In this document: piece by piece, positions 1 to 5,862 of the stretch
Layout: each line of letters opens with the position of its first letter
How positions within the stretch are numbered: position 1 is the stretch's first letter
Assembly (NCBI RefSeq): GCF_014859565.1
Contig: NZ_JACUUA010000196.1
Span: 1 to 5,902 of the forward strand
Direction: 5' to 3'
DNA length: 5,902 bases
DNA from: Marinospirillum sp.
GTDB lineage: Bacteria > Pseudomonadota > Gammaproteobacteria > Pseudomonadales > Halomonadaceae
Notes under the pieces: generated by a model
The model's input: only the letters and a program-made list of their open reading frames with translations
Told to the model about the DNA's origin: nothing
The model's database searches: none
Translations under genes and position numbers: made by a program

Positions 1-81
1 AGGAGCTTTGCAACTACGGTGCTATTGCATCATGAAACTGTCTGAACCATTGATACAGAACTTAAGCTGTTGCATTGCAGC

Positions 82-110
82 TTGCTCCATCCGGCTGCGG
101 CTTCTAAGAT
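82..110 (+). promoter_or_regulatory. Possible sigma70 promoter of the phosphorylase operon
   Basis: A -35-like TTGCTC (82-87) and a -10-like TAAGAT (105-110) are separated by 17 bases and lie about 34 bases before the ATG at 144. Both boxes are imperfect, and this is the best pair I can see in the leader. A small dyad, AAGCTG (64-69) with CAGCTT (78-83), lies just upstream. The rest of 1-143 holds no convincing gene. Confidence 0.3.
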
Positions 111-143
111 TGCCATAAGACCTTAACTTCTCAAGGATTTTAC

Positions 144-1670
144 ATGGCAGTCTCCGCACCATCTGATGGCCTGGCTTATCCACTCAGGCCGGTTCGGCTG
201 GGTATCGACACTCATCAGGAGCAGGTGGTTTATCTGCGCCGTAACAGCCACGTCTGCCGTTCCGAAGGCTTTACATCCAGTAGTCGTGTGCATATTCGTA
301 TTAGCGAACGCTGGATTCTCGCCACCCTATCTATCGTCGACAATGACCAACTACTGCAGCCCGGTGAGATGGGGCTGTCAGAATCCGCCTGGAAAAAACT
401 CGATCCTCAGCCGAACAGTGAAGCTCAGGTACGTCACCCAGACCCGGTACTGTCACTGAGCCACCTGCGTCGCAAGGTTTACGGTCATCGGCTGAATCAG
501 GAACAAACCCAGGCCATCATTGATGACATTGTGTCCGGACGTTATTCCGATGTGCATCTCTCCAGCTTTGTTACAGCCTGTGCCGGTAACAATCTGGATC
601 AGGATGAAATCATTGCCCTCACTAACGCCATGCTGCGATCTGGTCGCAGGCTGGACTGGGGACAAAAGCGGGTGGTTGATAAACACTGTGTGGGTGGTCT
701 GGCGGGTAATCGTACCACGCCTATTGTGGTTGCCATTGTCACCGCCTGTGGTGGGGTGATGCCAAAAACCTCCTCCCGCGCCATTACCTCTCCGGCAGGC
801 ACGGCAGATACCATGGCCACCATGACTCAGGTGAATCTGTCTTTATCCACGCTCAAAAAAGTGGTTACAGAACAAGGTGGCTGCCTGGCTTGGGGTGGCT
901 CGGTTAATCTTTCCCCTGCGGATGATATTCTGATCCGTGTGGAGCGGATGCTGGATCTGGACAGTGAAGGTCAGATGGTCGCTTCAGTGTTATCCAAAAA
1001 AGCGGCTGCTGGCTCCAGTCATGTACTGATCGACATTCCCATTGGCCCCACCGCCAAGGTACGCTCAGAAGAAGCCGCCGATCTACTCAGCAAACACCTG
1101 ATTGAAACCGGCAAAGCACTGGGACTGGATGTACGGGTGATCCGAACCGACGGCACTCAGCCGGTGGGTCGTGGCATTGGTCCGGCGCTGGAAGCCCATG
1201 ATCTGCTGGCTGTTTTGCGTAATGAACCCTCGGCTCCCCAGGATTTACGTGACCGCGCATTAACACTGGCCGCTGAGCTGCTGGAAATGGCGCACCTGGC
1301 CGAACCCGGAGCTGGGTTAGCAAAAGCCACAGAGACACTGAACTCCGGTCTGGCTCTGGAAAAATTCATCAACATCTGTGATGCCCAGGGCGGTTTTACC
1401 GAACCGGGCATGGCACCCTATCAATACAACTGGCAGAGCAAAACCAGCGGCCGGGTGATCAGCATCGACAATCGCCAGCTGTCACAACTGGCAAAACTGG
1501 CCGGTGCACCGGAAGACCCCACTGCCGGGGTCACTCTGGAAGTTAAATTACACGAGGCAATAAAACCCGGCCAACTGCTGCTGACCCTGCATGCCGACAG
1601 TCCGGGTGAACTCCAGTACGCAGTAGAATTTCTGGAAGCCCATCCCAACATGATCGAGATTTCTGCATGA
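144..1670 (+). CDS. Nucleoside/nucleotide phosphorylase, AMP phosphorylase-like (type 2 thymidine phosphorylase subfamily)
   Basis: This 508-residue protein belongs to the glycosyltransferase family 3 / pyrimidine nucleoside phosphorylase fold. Such enzymes split a nucleoside, or in the archaeal branch a nucleoside monophosphate, with phosphate to give a free base and ribose 1-phosphate or ribose 1,5-bisphosphate; it should be cytosolic. Residues 1-100 form the extra N-terminal domain seen in archaeal AMP phosphorylases, ending in a PGEMGLSE motif (73-80). Residues about 104-172 are the helical bundle. The phosphate-binding stretch DKHCVGG is at 179-185, followed by KTSSRAITSPAGTADTM (208-224), SPADDILIRVER (257-268), SKKAAAGSSHV (284-294) and IGPALE (345-350). 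Residues about 425-495 are the PYNP C-terminal domain. These motifs and the length of about 500 match the archaeal/type 2 group better than the roughly 440-residue E. coli DeoA. AAGGA at 133-137, six bases before ATG 144, supports the start. The stop overlaps the next gene's ATG. Family membership is firm; substrate (thymidine, AMP or another NMP) is undecided. Confidence 0.9.
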   Translation: MAVSAPSDGLAYPLRPVRLGIDTHQEQVVYLRRNSHVCRSEGFTSSSRVHIRISERWILATLSIVDNDQLLQPGEMGLSESAWKKLDPQPNSEAQVRHPDPVLSLSHLRRKVYGHRLNQEQTQAIIDDIVSGRYSDVHLSSFVTACAGNNLDQDEIIALTNAMLRSGRRLDWGQKRVVDKHCVGGLAGNRTTPIVVAIVTACGGVMPKTSSRAITSPAGTADTMATMTQVNLSLSTLKKVVTEQGGCLAWGGSVNLSPADDILIRVERMLDLDSEGQMVASVLSKKAAAGSSHVLIDIPIGPTAKVRSEEAADLLSKHLIETGKALGLDVRVIRTDGTQPVGRGIGPALEAHDLLAVLRNEPSAPQDLRDRALTLAAELLEMAHLAEPGAGLAKATETLNSGLALEKFINICDAQGGFTEPGMAPYQYNWQSKTSGRVISIDNRQLSQLAKLAGAPEDPTAGVTLEVKLHEAIKPGQLLLTLHADSPGELQYAVEFLEAHPNMIEISA

Positions 1671-2584
1671 ACCCACCGCTGATTTTTAATCTGGACAGCC
1701 TGTTTGAACAAGCGGGTGATCAACCGGCCACACTGGCAGACCAACTGGCATCACTACTGCAGGCAGAAGTCGGACAGCTGGATTACCGCCAGTTCCCCGA
1801 TGGTGAAAGTTATCTGCGCATCGACAGCCCGGCAGCAGGGCGCGACTGCCTGTTAGTGTGCAGTCTGCATAATCCCAATCCACGTTTTTTACCGCTGATT
1901 TTTGCTGCAGAAGTGCTGAAAGAGCTGGGTGCTCGACGTATTGCACTGGTGGCACCCTACCTGTGTTACATGCGACAGGATAAACGCTTTCAGGCCGGTG
2001 AATGCATCACCTCGCGCCACTTTGCCAGCCTGATTTCACGCAGTTTTGATTTTCTGATCACGGTTGATCCACACCTGCACCGTTACCAGAGCCTGGATGA
2101 AATCTACGGCATCTCTAGTAAAGCACTGACATCCGCAGAAAGTGTGGCGCAATGGTTGCTGCAGACGGTTCAAAAACCCCTGCTGCTGGGACCGGACAGT
2201 GAAAGTGAACAATGGGTAGCCGAAGTGGCGCGACTGGCCAATGCTCCCTTTGAGGTGCTGGAAAAAGTTCGCAGCGGGGATCTGGACGTTGAGGTTTCTG
2301 TCCCTCATGTGCAGCAGTATCTGGATCACACCCCGGTATTGGTGGATGACATCATCTCCAGTGGTCGTACCCTGCTGCAAACCCTGGAACACCTGCAAAA
2401 AGCCGGTATGAAACCGGCGGTCTGCATCGGCACCCATGGTCTTTTTGGGGCAGGGGCCTGGGAGCTGTTAAAAGCCGCTCATACCCACTCGGTCGTCACC
2501 AGCAACTCGGTGCCCCACCCCTCCAACGCCATTGATCTATCACCCGCCCTGGCTAAAGGTCTAAAACAATGGCTACAGGGTTGA
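1667..2584 (+). CDS. Ribose-phosphate pyrophosphokinase (PRPP synthetase) homologue
   Basis: This 305-residue protein belongs to the PRPP synthetase family, which transfers pyrophosphate from ATP to ribose 5-phosphate; cytosolic. It is slightly shorter than the roughly 315-residue E. coli Prs. Visible landmarks in order are FPDGES (43-48), RQDKRF (103-108, the ATP-contacting segment), TVDPHLH (132-138, the metal-binding histidine region), GPDSESEQWV (175-184), EKVRSGD (199-205) with a conserved lysine, and the PRPP loop VLVDDIISSGRTL (224-236). The RQDKRFQAGECITSR stretch and the SSGRT ending of the PRPP loop resemble archaeal and atypical bacterial members more than the DTGGT of housekeeping Prs. 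This suggests a paralogue, with standard Prs encoded elsewhere (inference). Its ATG overlaps the phosphorylase stop in ATGA, with only a weak GAG upstream (1656-1658), so translational coupling is likely. Whether it acts on ribose 5-phosphate or another ribose phosphate is unknown. Confidence 0.85.
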   Translation: MNPPLIFNLDSLFEQAGDQPATLADQLASLLQAEVGQLDYRQFPDGESYLRIDSPAAGRDCLLVCSLHNPNPRFLPLIFAAEVLKELGARRIALVAPYLCYMRQDKRFQAGECITSRHFASLISRSFDFLITVDPHLHRYQSLDEIYGISSKALTSAESVAQWLLQTVQKPLLLGPDSESEQWVAEVARLANAPFEVLEKVRSGDLDVEVSVPHVQQYLDHTPVLVDDIISSGRTLLQTLEHLQKAGMKPAVCIGTHGLFGAGAWELLKAAHTHSVVTSNSVPHPSNAIDLSPALAKGLKQWLQG

Positions 2585-2588
2585 TGAT

Positions 2589-3917
2589 TTAAAACAGCAA
2601 GGCAATAGCAGCCGCTGCAATCAGTGTCGGCCAGGCCAGCAAAGTCACCCAGCCGCCATTCACAATCATCGCACGCTGGCTGACCTTGCCACTGCCAAAA
2701 ATAATGGCATTGGGTGGTGTGGCAACTGGCAGCAGGAAGGCACAGGAGGTCGCCACTGCCACCATCACAGCCACTACCACTGGGTTAACATCCGGTGTCA
2801 TGCCAATAAACAGCGGAATCAACAAAGCTGCACTGGCGGTATTGCTGGCAACCTCGGTTAACGCCATCGCAAACGCCACCATCAACGCCACCACCACCAG
2901 CGCAGGCAACACCGCAAACCCACCACCCACCAGTGCTGCCAACCATGCACCCGTGCCGCTCACAGTCAGTGCTGCGCTCAGGGTAATACCACCACCAAAC
3001 AGCAACAACACGCCCCAATCGGCGCTTTTTTCAATCTCTCTCCAGCTGGCCAACCCAAAGGTATGCAGCAGTAAAAGTGCCAGCAAAGCCACCGCCGCAT
3101 CATAACCCTGGCTTATACCTAGCTTTTCTCCCAAAGGTGCACCAAAAATCCACAATATCACTGTTAGCAGAAACACCAACAACATACCTGTATGAGATCG
3201 GCTCCATGCCATATTTACATCCAGCACACTCACTTCCGCTGTTAAGGCAGGTTTTAAAACCCGACGTAACATCCAGTCCATTATTGGCAACAACACCAGC
3301 GCCAGAGGCAAACCCCACAGCAACCACTGCCCAAAACTGATACCCACAGCAGCAGCAGCAATGGCATTGGGTGGACTGCCCACCAGCGTACCGATACCGC
3401 CGATATTGGCACTAAAAGCCACACCCAGCAGTACATAAATCCAGGTATTCCGATAACGATCATAATCCAGTGGTGCCAGCAAACCCAGCGCCAACGGCAA
3501 CATCATGGCTGCCGTAGCCGTGTTACTGATCCACATGGACAGGAGCGCCGTCAGGCCAAACAACCAGCGGGCCGCTCGTCCCACCTCACCACCAGCACGA
3601 CGCATCACCCAGGCGGCCATCCAGCGATCCAGCCCCTGCTGGCGTAAACCTGCCGCCAGCGCAAAACCACCCAGAAAGAGGAAAATAATTGGATCAGAAA
3701 AGTGTGAAAGAGCCTTGGGCAGGCTAAAAATTCCCAGTAGCGCAGCCAGAAACGGTACCAGCAACGCGGTGACACTGACATGCAAAGCTTCGGTCAGCCA
3801 CAACCAGGCAATCACCACCAGCAAAGCCAACCCGGAAGCAATATCGGCTTCCAGCGGCGTCAGAAAACGAATCAACAAAAAAGCAACAAACGCCAGCAGG
3901 CAATGAACGAGACGCAC
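2589..3917 (-). CDS. DASS/SLC13 family sodium:carboxylate symporter
   Basis: This is a 442-residue, very hydrophobic inner-membrane protein with about eleven predicted membrane segments. It belongs to the divalent anion:sodium symporter family (SLC13, VcINDY-like). The two diagnostic SNT signatures are present in the two inverted halves: Ser131-Asn132-Thr133 in WISNTATAAMMLP, and Ser358-Asn359-Thr360 in ASNTASAALLIP. Each is followed by a proline-rich sodium/substrate loop, SPPNAI (181-186) and TPPNAI (400-405). The family signature SCAFLLPVATPPN spans 391-403. The likely role is Na+-coupled uptake of C4-dicarboxylates such as succinate, malate or fumarate; other di- or tricarboxylates or sulfate cannot be excluded from sequence. 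The divergent neighbour mqo oxidises malate, which favours dicarboxylates by context. The start is GTG (3917-3915), chosen because AGGGAG lies 5 bases upstream. The gene ends 4 bases from the stop of the converging PRPP-synthetase gene, with no visible terminator between them. Confidence 0.88.
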   Translation of the reverse strand: MRLVHCLLAFVAFLLIRFLTPLEADIASGLALLVVIAWLWLTEALHVSVTALLVPFLAALLGIFSLPKALSHFSDPIIFLFLGGFALAAGLRQQGLDRWMAAWVMRRAGGEVGRAARWLFGLTALLSMWISNTATAAMMLPLALGLLAPLDYDRYRNTWIYVLLGVAFSANIGGIGTLVGSPPNAIAAAAVGISFGQWLLWGLPLALVLLPIMDWMLRRVLKPALTAEVSVLDVNMAWSRSHTGMLLVFLLTVILWIFGAPLGEKLGISQGYDAAVALLALLLLHTFGLASWREIEKSADWGVLLLFGGGITLSAALTVSGTGAWLAALVGGGFAVLPALVVVALMVAFAMALTEVASNTASAALLIPLFIGMTPDVNPVVVAVMVAVATSCAFLLPVATPPNAIIFGSGKVSQRAMIVNGGWVTLLAWPTLIAAAAIALLF

Positions 3918-3922
3918 AAAAA

Positions 3923-3928
3923 CTCCCT
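3923..3928 (-). promoter_or_regulatory. Ribosome binding site deciding the GTG start of the symporter
   Basis: On the minus strand AGGGAG stands 5 bases upstream of the GTG start codon (3917-3915). No ATG with a comparable site is visible nearby, so the GTG is the best start. Confidence 0.65.
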
Positions 3929-3998
3929 GAATCAGATTTGAGTACAGAAAAAAACGCTGTGAATTCTAGTCTTTAGTCGGACAAGTTACATGTATAAA

Positions 3999-4026
3999 TT
4001 GCGAAAAACGTAACGCAGTTGCGAAA
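3999..4026. repeat. TTGCGAAA direct repeat, candidate operator
   Basis: Two identical 8-mers TTGCGAAA (3999-4006, 4019-4026) are spaced start-to-start by 20 bases, about two helical turns. This places them on the same DNA face. Between them, CGCA-GT-TGCG (4014-4023) forms a short dyad that overlaps the second copy. The position between two divergent promoters suits a transcription factor site, but I do not recognise the motif as that of a named regulator. Confidence 0.3.
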
Positions 4027-4093
4027 GATACAAAACTTTCAGCGCAAATTCTGGTCATAACCACTGTTTATGGCCTATTCCACTATAGATGGA

Positions 4094-4121
4094 TTGATTG
4101 TCGCAGGGTGACGCCTATAAT
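4094..4121 (+). promoter_or_regulatory. Sigma70-type promoter of mqo
   Basis: A perfect -10 TATAAT (4116-4121) is preceded after 16 bases by TTGATT (4094-4099), matching four of six -35 consensus bases. Transcription would begin near 4128, leaving a leader of about 30 bases before the ATG at 4158. This is the strongest promoter in the window. A TTG at 4098, which could be read as an earlier mqo start, overlaps the -35 box and would lie upstream of the predicted transcript. Confidence 0.65.
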
Positions 4122-4157
4122 CGCGGCCAGAACACACTGGATGGGGTAACTTTAAAG

Positions 4158-5684
4158 ATGACAGCAAAGAAAGTGGATGTGCTGCTGGTCGGCGCCGGAG
4201 CCATGAGCTCAACACTCGGCACCCTCCTAAAGCAATTAGATCCATCACTGACCATTGCGATGGTTGAGCGCCTTGATCAGGTCGCTCAGGAAAGTACCGA
4301 TGCCCTCAACAACGCCGGAACCGGTCATGCTGCCTACTGTGAGCTGAACTACACGCCCGTCAAAGCTGATGGCAGCGTTGATACCACCAAAGCCTTCAGC
4401 ATCAACTCGGCTTTTGAGCTGAGCCTGCAACTCTGGTCTTATCTGGTTGAAGAAGGCGCACTGCCTGCTCCCAAAAAGTTCATCAATATTGCACCTCATT
4501 GCAGTTTTGTCTGGGGTGACGAGAATGTTGGCTTCCTGCGTAAGCGTTATGAAACCCTGCGCCAGCACCATCTGTTTGCTGACATGGAATACAGCGAAGA
4601 TCCGGCCCAGATCACCGAGTGGATGCCCTTGGTGATGAAAGATCGCCCCGCTGGTGAAAAAGTGGCTGCCACTCGTATTGCTTACGGTTCGGACGTCAAC
4701 TTCGGTGAGCTCAGCCGTTCGATGGTCAGCAACCTGCAACAGCAGGATGGTTTTGATCTTTATCTGAATACCACCGTTGAAGATCTGGAACAGCAAAAAG
4801 ACCAAACTTGGCAAGTCGAGCTGAAAGATCGCCACACCCGTAAAACCACAGTCATTAATGCCGGTTTTGTATTCATTGGTGCCGGTGGTGCCGCGCTCAC
4901 ACTGCTGCAGAAATCCGGCATCCAGGAAGGCAAGGGTTACGGTGGTTTCCCGGTCAGCGGCCAGTGGCTGATCTGTAACAATCAGGCGATTGTTGAACAA
5001 CACCATGCCAAGGTTTACGGCAAGCCACCTCTGGGTGCTCCGCCCATGTCCGTGCCTCACCTGGATACCCGTATCATCAACGGCAAAAAAGCCCTGCTAT
5101 TTGGACCTTTTGCCGGATTCACCACCAAGTTCCTGAAAAAAGGTTCCATTCTGGATCTGCCCTGCTCGATTCGTGCCAATAACCTGCGCCCATTGATGTC
5201 GGTTGGTCTTAGCAATATGGATCTGACCCGTTATTTAATCAGTGAATCTTTGCAGTCTCATGAAGCCCGTGTGGACTCACTGAAAAAATACTTCCCTGCG
5301 GCAAAAAAAGAAGACTGGGAACTCTCCATTGCCGGTCAGCGTGTGCAGATCATCAAAAAAGACAAAAATGGCAGTGGCAAGCTGGAGTTTGGTACTGAGG
5401 TGATTGTTTCTTCAGACAAAACCATGTCGGCTCTGCTGGGTGCATCACCCGGTGCCTCCACCGCAGTGCAAGCCATGCTGAACGTGGTTGAGCGGGCTTT
5501 CCCGCATTTGGTGCAAGGTGAAGGCGGCCAGAAACTACGCCAGATGATCCCTTCTTACCAGCAATCACTGACGGACGATGCACAACTGCTCAAAACAGTA
5601 CGCGAACGCACTCTGCGTGTACTGCAGCTGGATGAGCAAAGCCCCGCAGCAGAAAAACAGGTCTTGACATCCTCCCCGCCCTAA
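4158..5684 (+). CDS. mqo: Malate:quinone oxidoreductase
   Basis: This FAD-dependent enzyme oxidises malate to oxaloacetate and passes electrons to the quinone pool. It works as a peripheral protein on the cytoplasmic face of the inner membrane. Counting from ATG 4158 it has 508 residues, within the family range. The N-terminal dinucleotide fold has VDVLLVGAGAMSSTLG (6-21) with an acidic residue at 37. Next come NNAGTGHAAYCELNYTP (51-67), GAGGAAL (241-247), GYGGFPVSGQW (260-270), VPHLDTR (299-305), FGPFAGF (315-321), AGQRVQII (392-399) and LGASPGAST (427-435). All are characteristic Mqo blocks. The frame is open upstream to a TTG at 4098, but that codon sits in the promoter and the extra 20 residues do not resemble Mqo. 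The Shine-Dalgarno is weak: GGATGGGG (4139-4146) is 11 bases away. The last six residues (LTSSPP) and the TAA stop come from a 40-bp palindrome, so the natural tail may have been replaced. The conserved core is intact, so activity is expected. Confidence 0.95.
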   Translation: MTAKKVDVLLVGAGAMSSTLGTLLKQLDPSLTIAMVERLDQVAQESTDALNNAGTGHAAYCELNYTPVKADGSVDTTKAFSINSAFELSLQLWSYLVEEGALPAPKKFINIAPHCSFVWGDENVGFLRKRYETLRQHHLFADMEYSEDPAQITEWMPLVMKDRPAGEKVAATRIAYGSDVNFGELSRSMVSNLQQQDGFDLYLNTTVEDLEQQKDQTWQVELKDRHTRKTTVINAGFVFIGAGGAALTLLQKSGIQEGKGYGGFPVSGQWLICNNQAIVEQHHAKVYGKPPLGAPPMSVPHLDTRIINGKKALLFGPFAGFTTKFLKKGSILDLPCSIRANNLRPLMSVGLSNMDLTRYLISESLQSHEARVDSLKKYFPAAKKEDWELSIAGQRVQIIKKDKNGSGKLEFGTEVIVSSDKTMSALLGASPGASTAVQAMLNVVERAFPHLVQGEGGQKLRQMIPSYQQSLTDDAQLLKTVRERTLRVLQLDEQSPAAEKQVLTSSPP

Positions 5685-5703
5685 AGGGCGGGGAGGATGT
5701 CAA
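5664..5703. repeat. 40-bp palindrome resembling an IS200/IS605-type end hairpin
   Basis: The arms TTGACATCCTCCCCGCCCT (5664-5682) and AGGGCGGGGAGGATGTCAA (5685-5703) are exact reverse complements across a 2-base AA centre. Allowing a realistic TAAA loop, this is an 18-bp hairpin without mismatch. The GC-rich core with a TAAA/TTTA tip and a flanking GAGGATGTCAA resembles, from memory, right-end hairpins of IS200/IS605-family tnpB elements, whose transcripts form the omega RNA 3' end. No tnpA or tnpB is present, so this would be a solo end, a miniature derivative or an excision remnant. The mqo stop TAA (5682-5684) lies in the loop. No T-run follows the stem closely on either strand, so it is not a classical Rho-independent terminator, although such a hairpin could still stabilise mRNA 3' ends. 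Confidence 0.6.
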
Positions 5704-5724
5704 AGGCGAATACTATGCCTCACT

Positions 5725-5757
5725 GCTGCATGCAGGGGGCAAGCAGCAGCATGCAGC
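5725..5757. repeat. GCTGCATGC inverted repeat downstream of mqo
   Basis: GCTGCATGC (5725-5733) and GCATGCAGC (5749-5757) form a perfect 9-bp stem around a 15-base spacer. An alternative pairing, CTGCTGC (5723-5729) with GCAGCAG (5743-5749), is also possible. It lies 21 bases after the large palindrome. There is no T-run on either strand, so a terminator role is not well supported. It may be a further transposon-end structure or chance. Confidence 0.3.
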
Positions 5758-5862
5758 CATTGCGCCAACAGGATCTGCCCAGCCGCCAGCGCAGTATGTG
5801 AGGGAGTTACAGCGACCAGTCTTCAAGCTGAATTGGTATACGGGGTATCAGGGCAATCGGGC

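Larger units (their letters stand above)
3918..4157. promoter_or_regulatory. Divergent control region between symporter and mqo
   Basis: This is a 240-base AT-rich gap between two genes reading away from each other. It holds the mqo promoter (listed separately) near its right end. On the symporter side only weak -10-like boxes are visible: minus-strand TAGAAT (3968-3963) and TATACA (3996-3991), neither with a good -35. The middle carries an exact direct repeat TTGCGAAA at 3999-4006 and 4019-4026, 20 bases apart, plus inverted CGCA half-sites at 4014-4017 and 4043-4046. A small dyad GAAAG (4023-4027) / CTTTC (4036-4040) overlaps this cluster. I see no gene or RNA in the region. Use of the half-sites by a regulator is inference. 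Confidence 0.55.

Noticed and set aside
22..162. A 46-codon minus-strand frame starting inside the phosphorylase gene and running through the leader
   Set aside because: It overlaps the phosphorylase start and its Shine-Dalgarno, has no good ribosome site of its own and matches no family I know.
2686..3105. A 139-codon + strand frame, with others at 3077-3340 and 3505-3906, within the symporter
   Set aside because: The Ala/Thr/Pro-rich low-complexity translations are typical antisense shadows of a hydrophobic membrane protein gene.
3346..3360. A run of CAG-type triplets in the symporter gene
   Set aside because: Only four to five units, encoding an ordinary alanine run in a membrane helix; too short to call a functional repeat.
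4245..5060. A 271-codon minus-strand open frame inside mqo
   Set aside because: It is antisense to conserved Mqo motifs and its translation looks like a shadow; the + strand assignment is unambiguous.
5664..5669. TTGACA, a perfect -35 box at each end of the palindrome
   Set aside because: On either strand, no -10-like sequence lies 16-18 bases downstream; the match is part of the inverted repeat.
5664..5703. The palindrome as a Rho-independent terminator of mqo
   Set aside because: The stem is followed by AGGCGAATAC on the + strand and GACCTG before any T-run on the minus strand, so the U-tract is missing.
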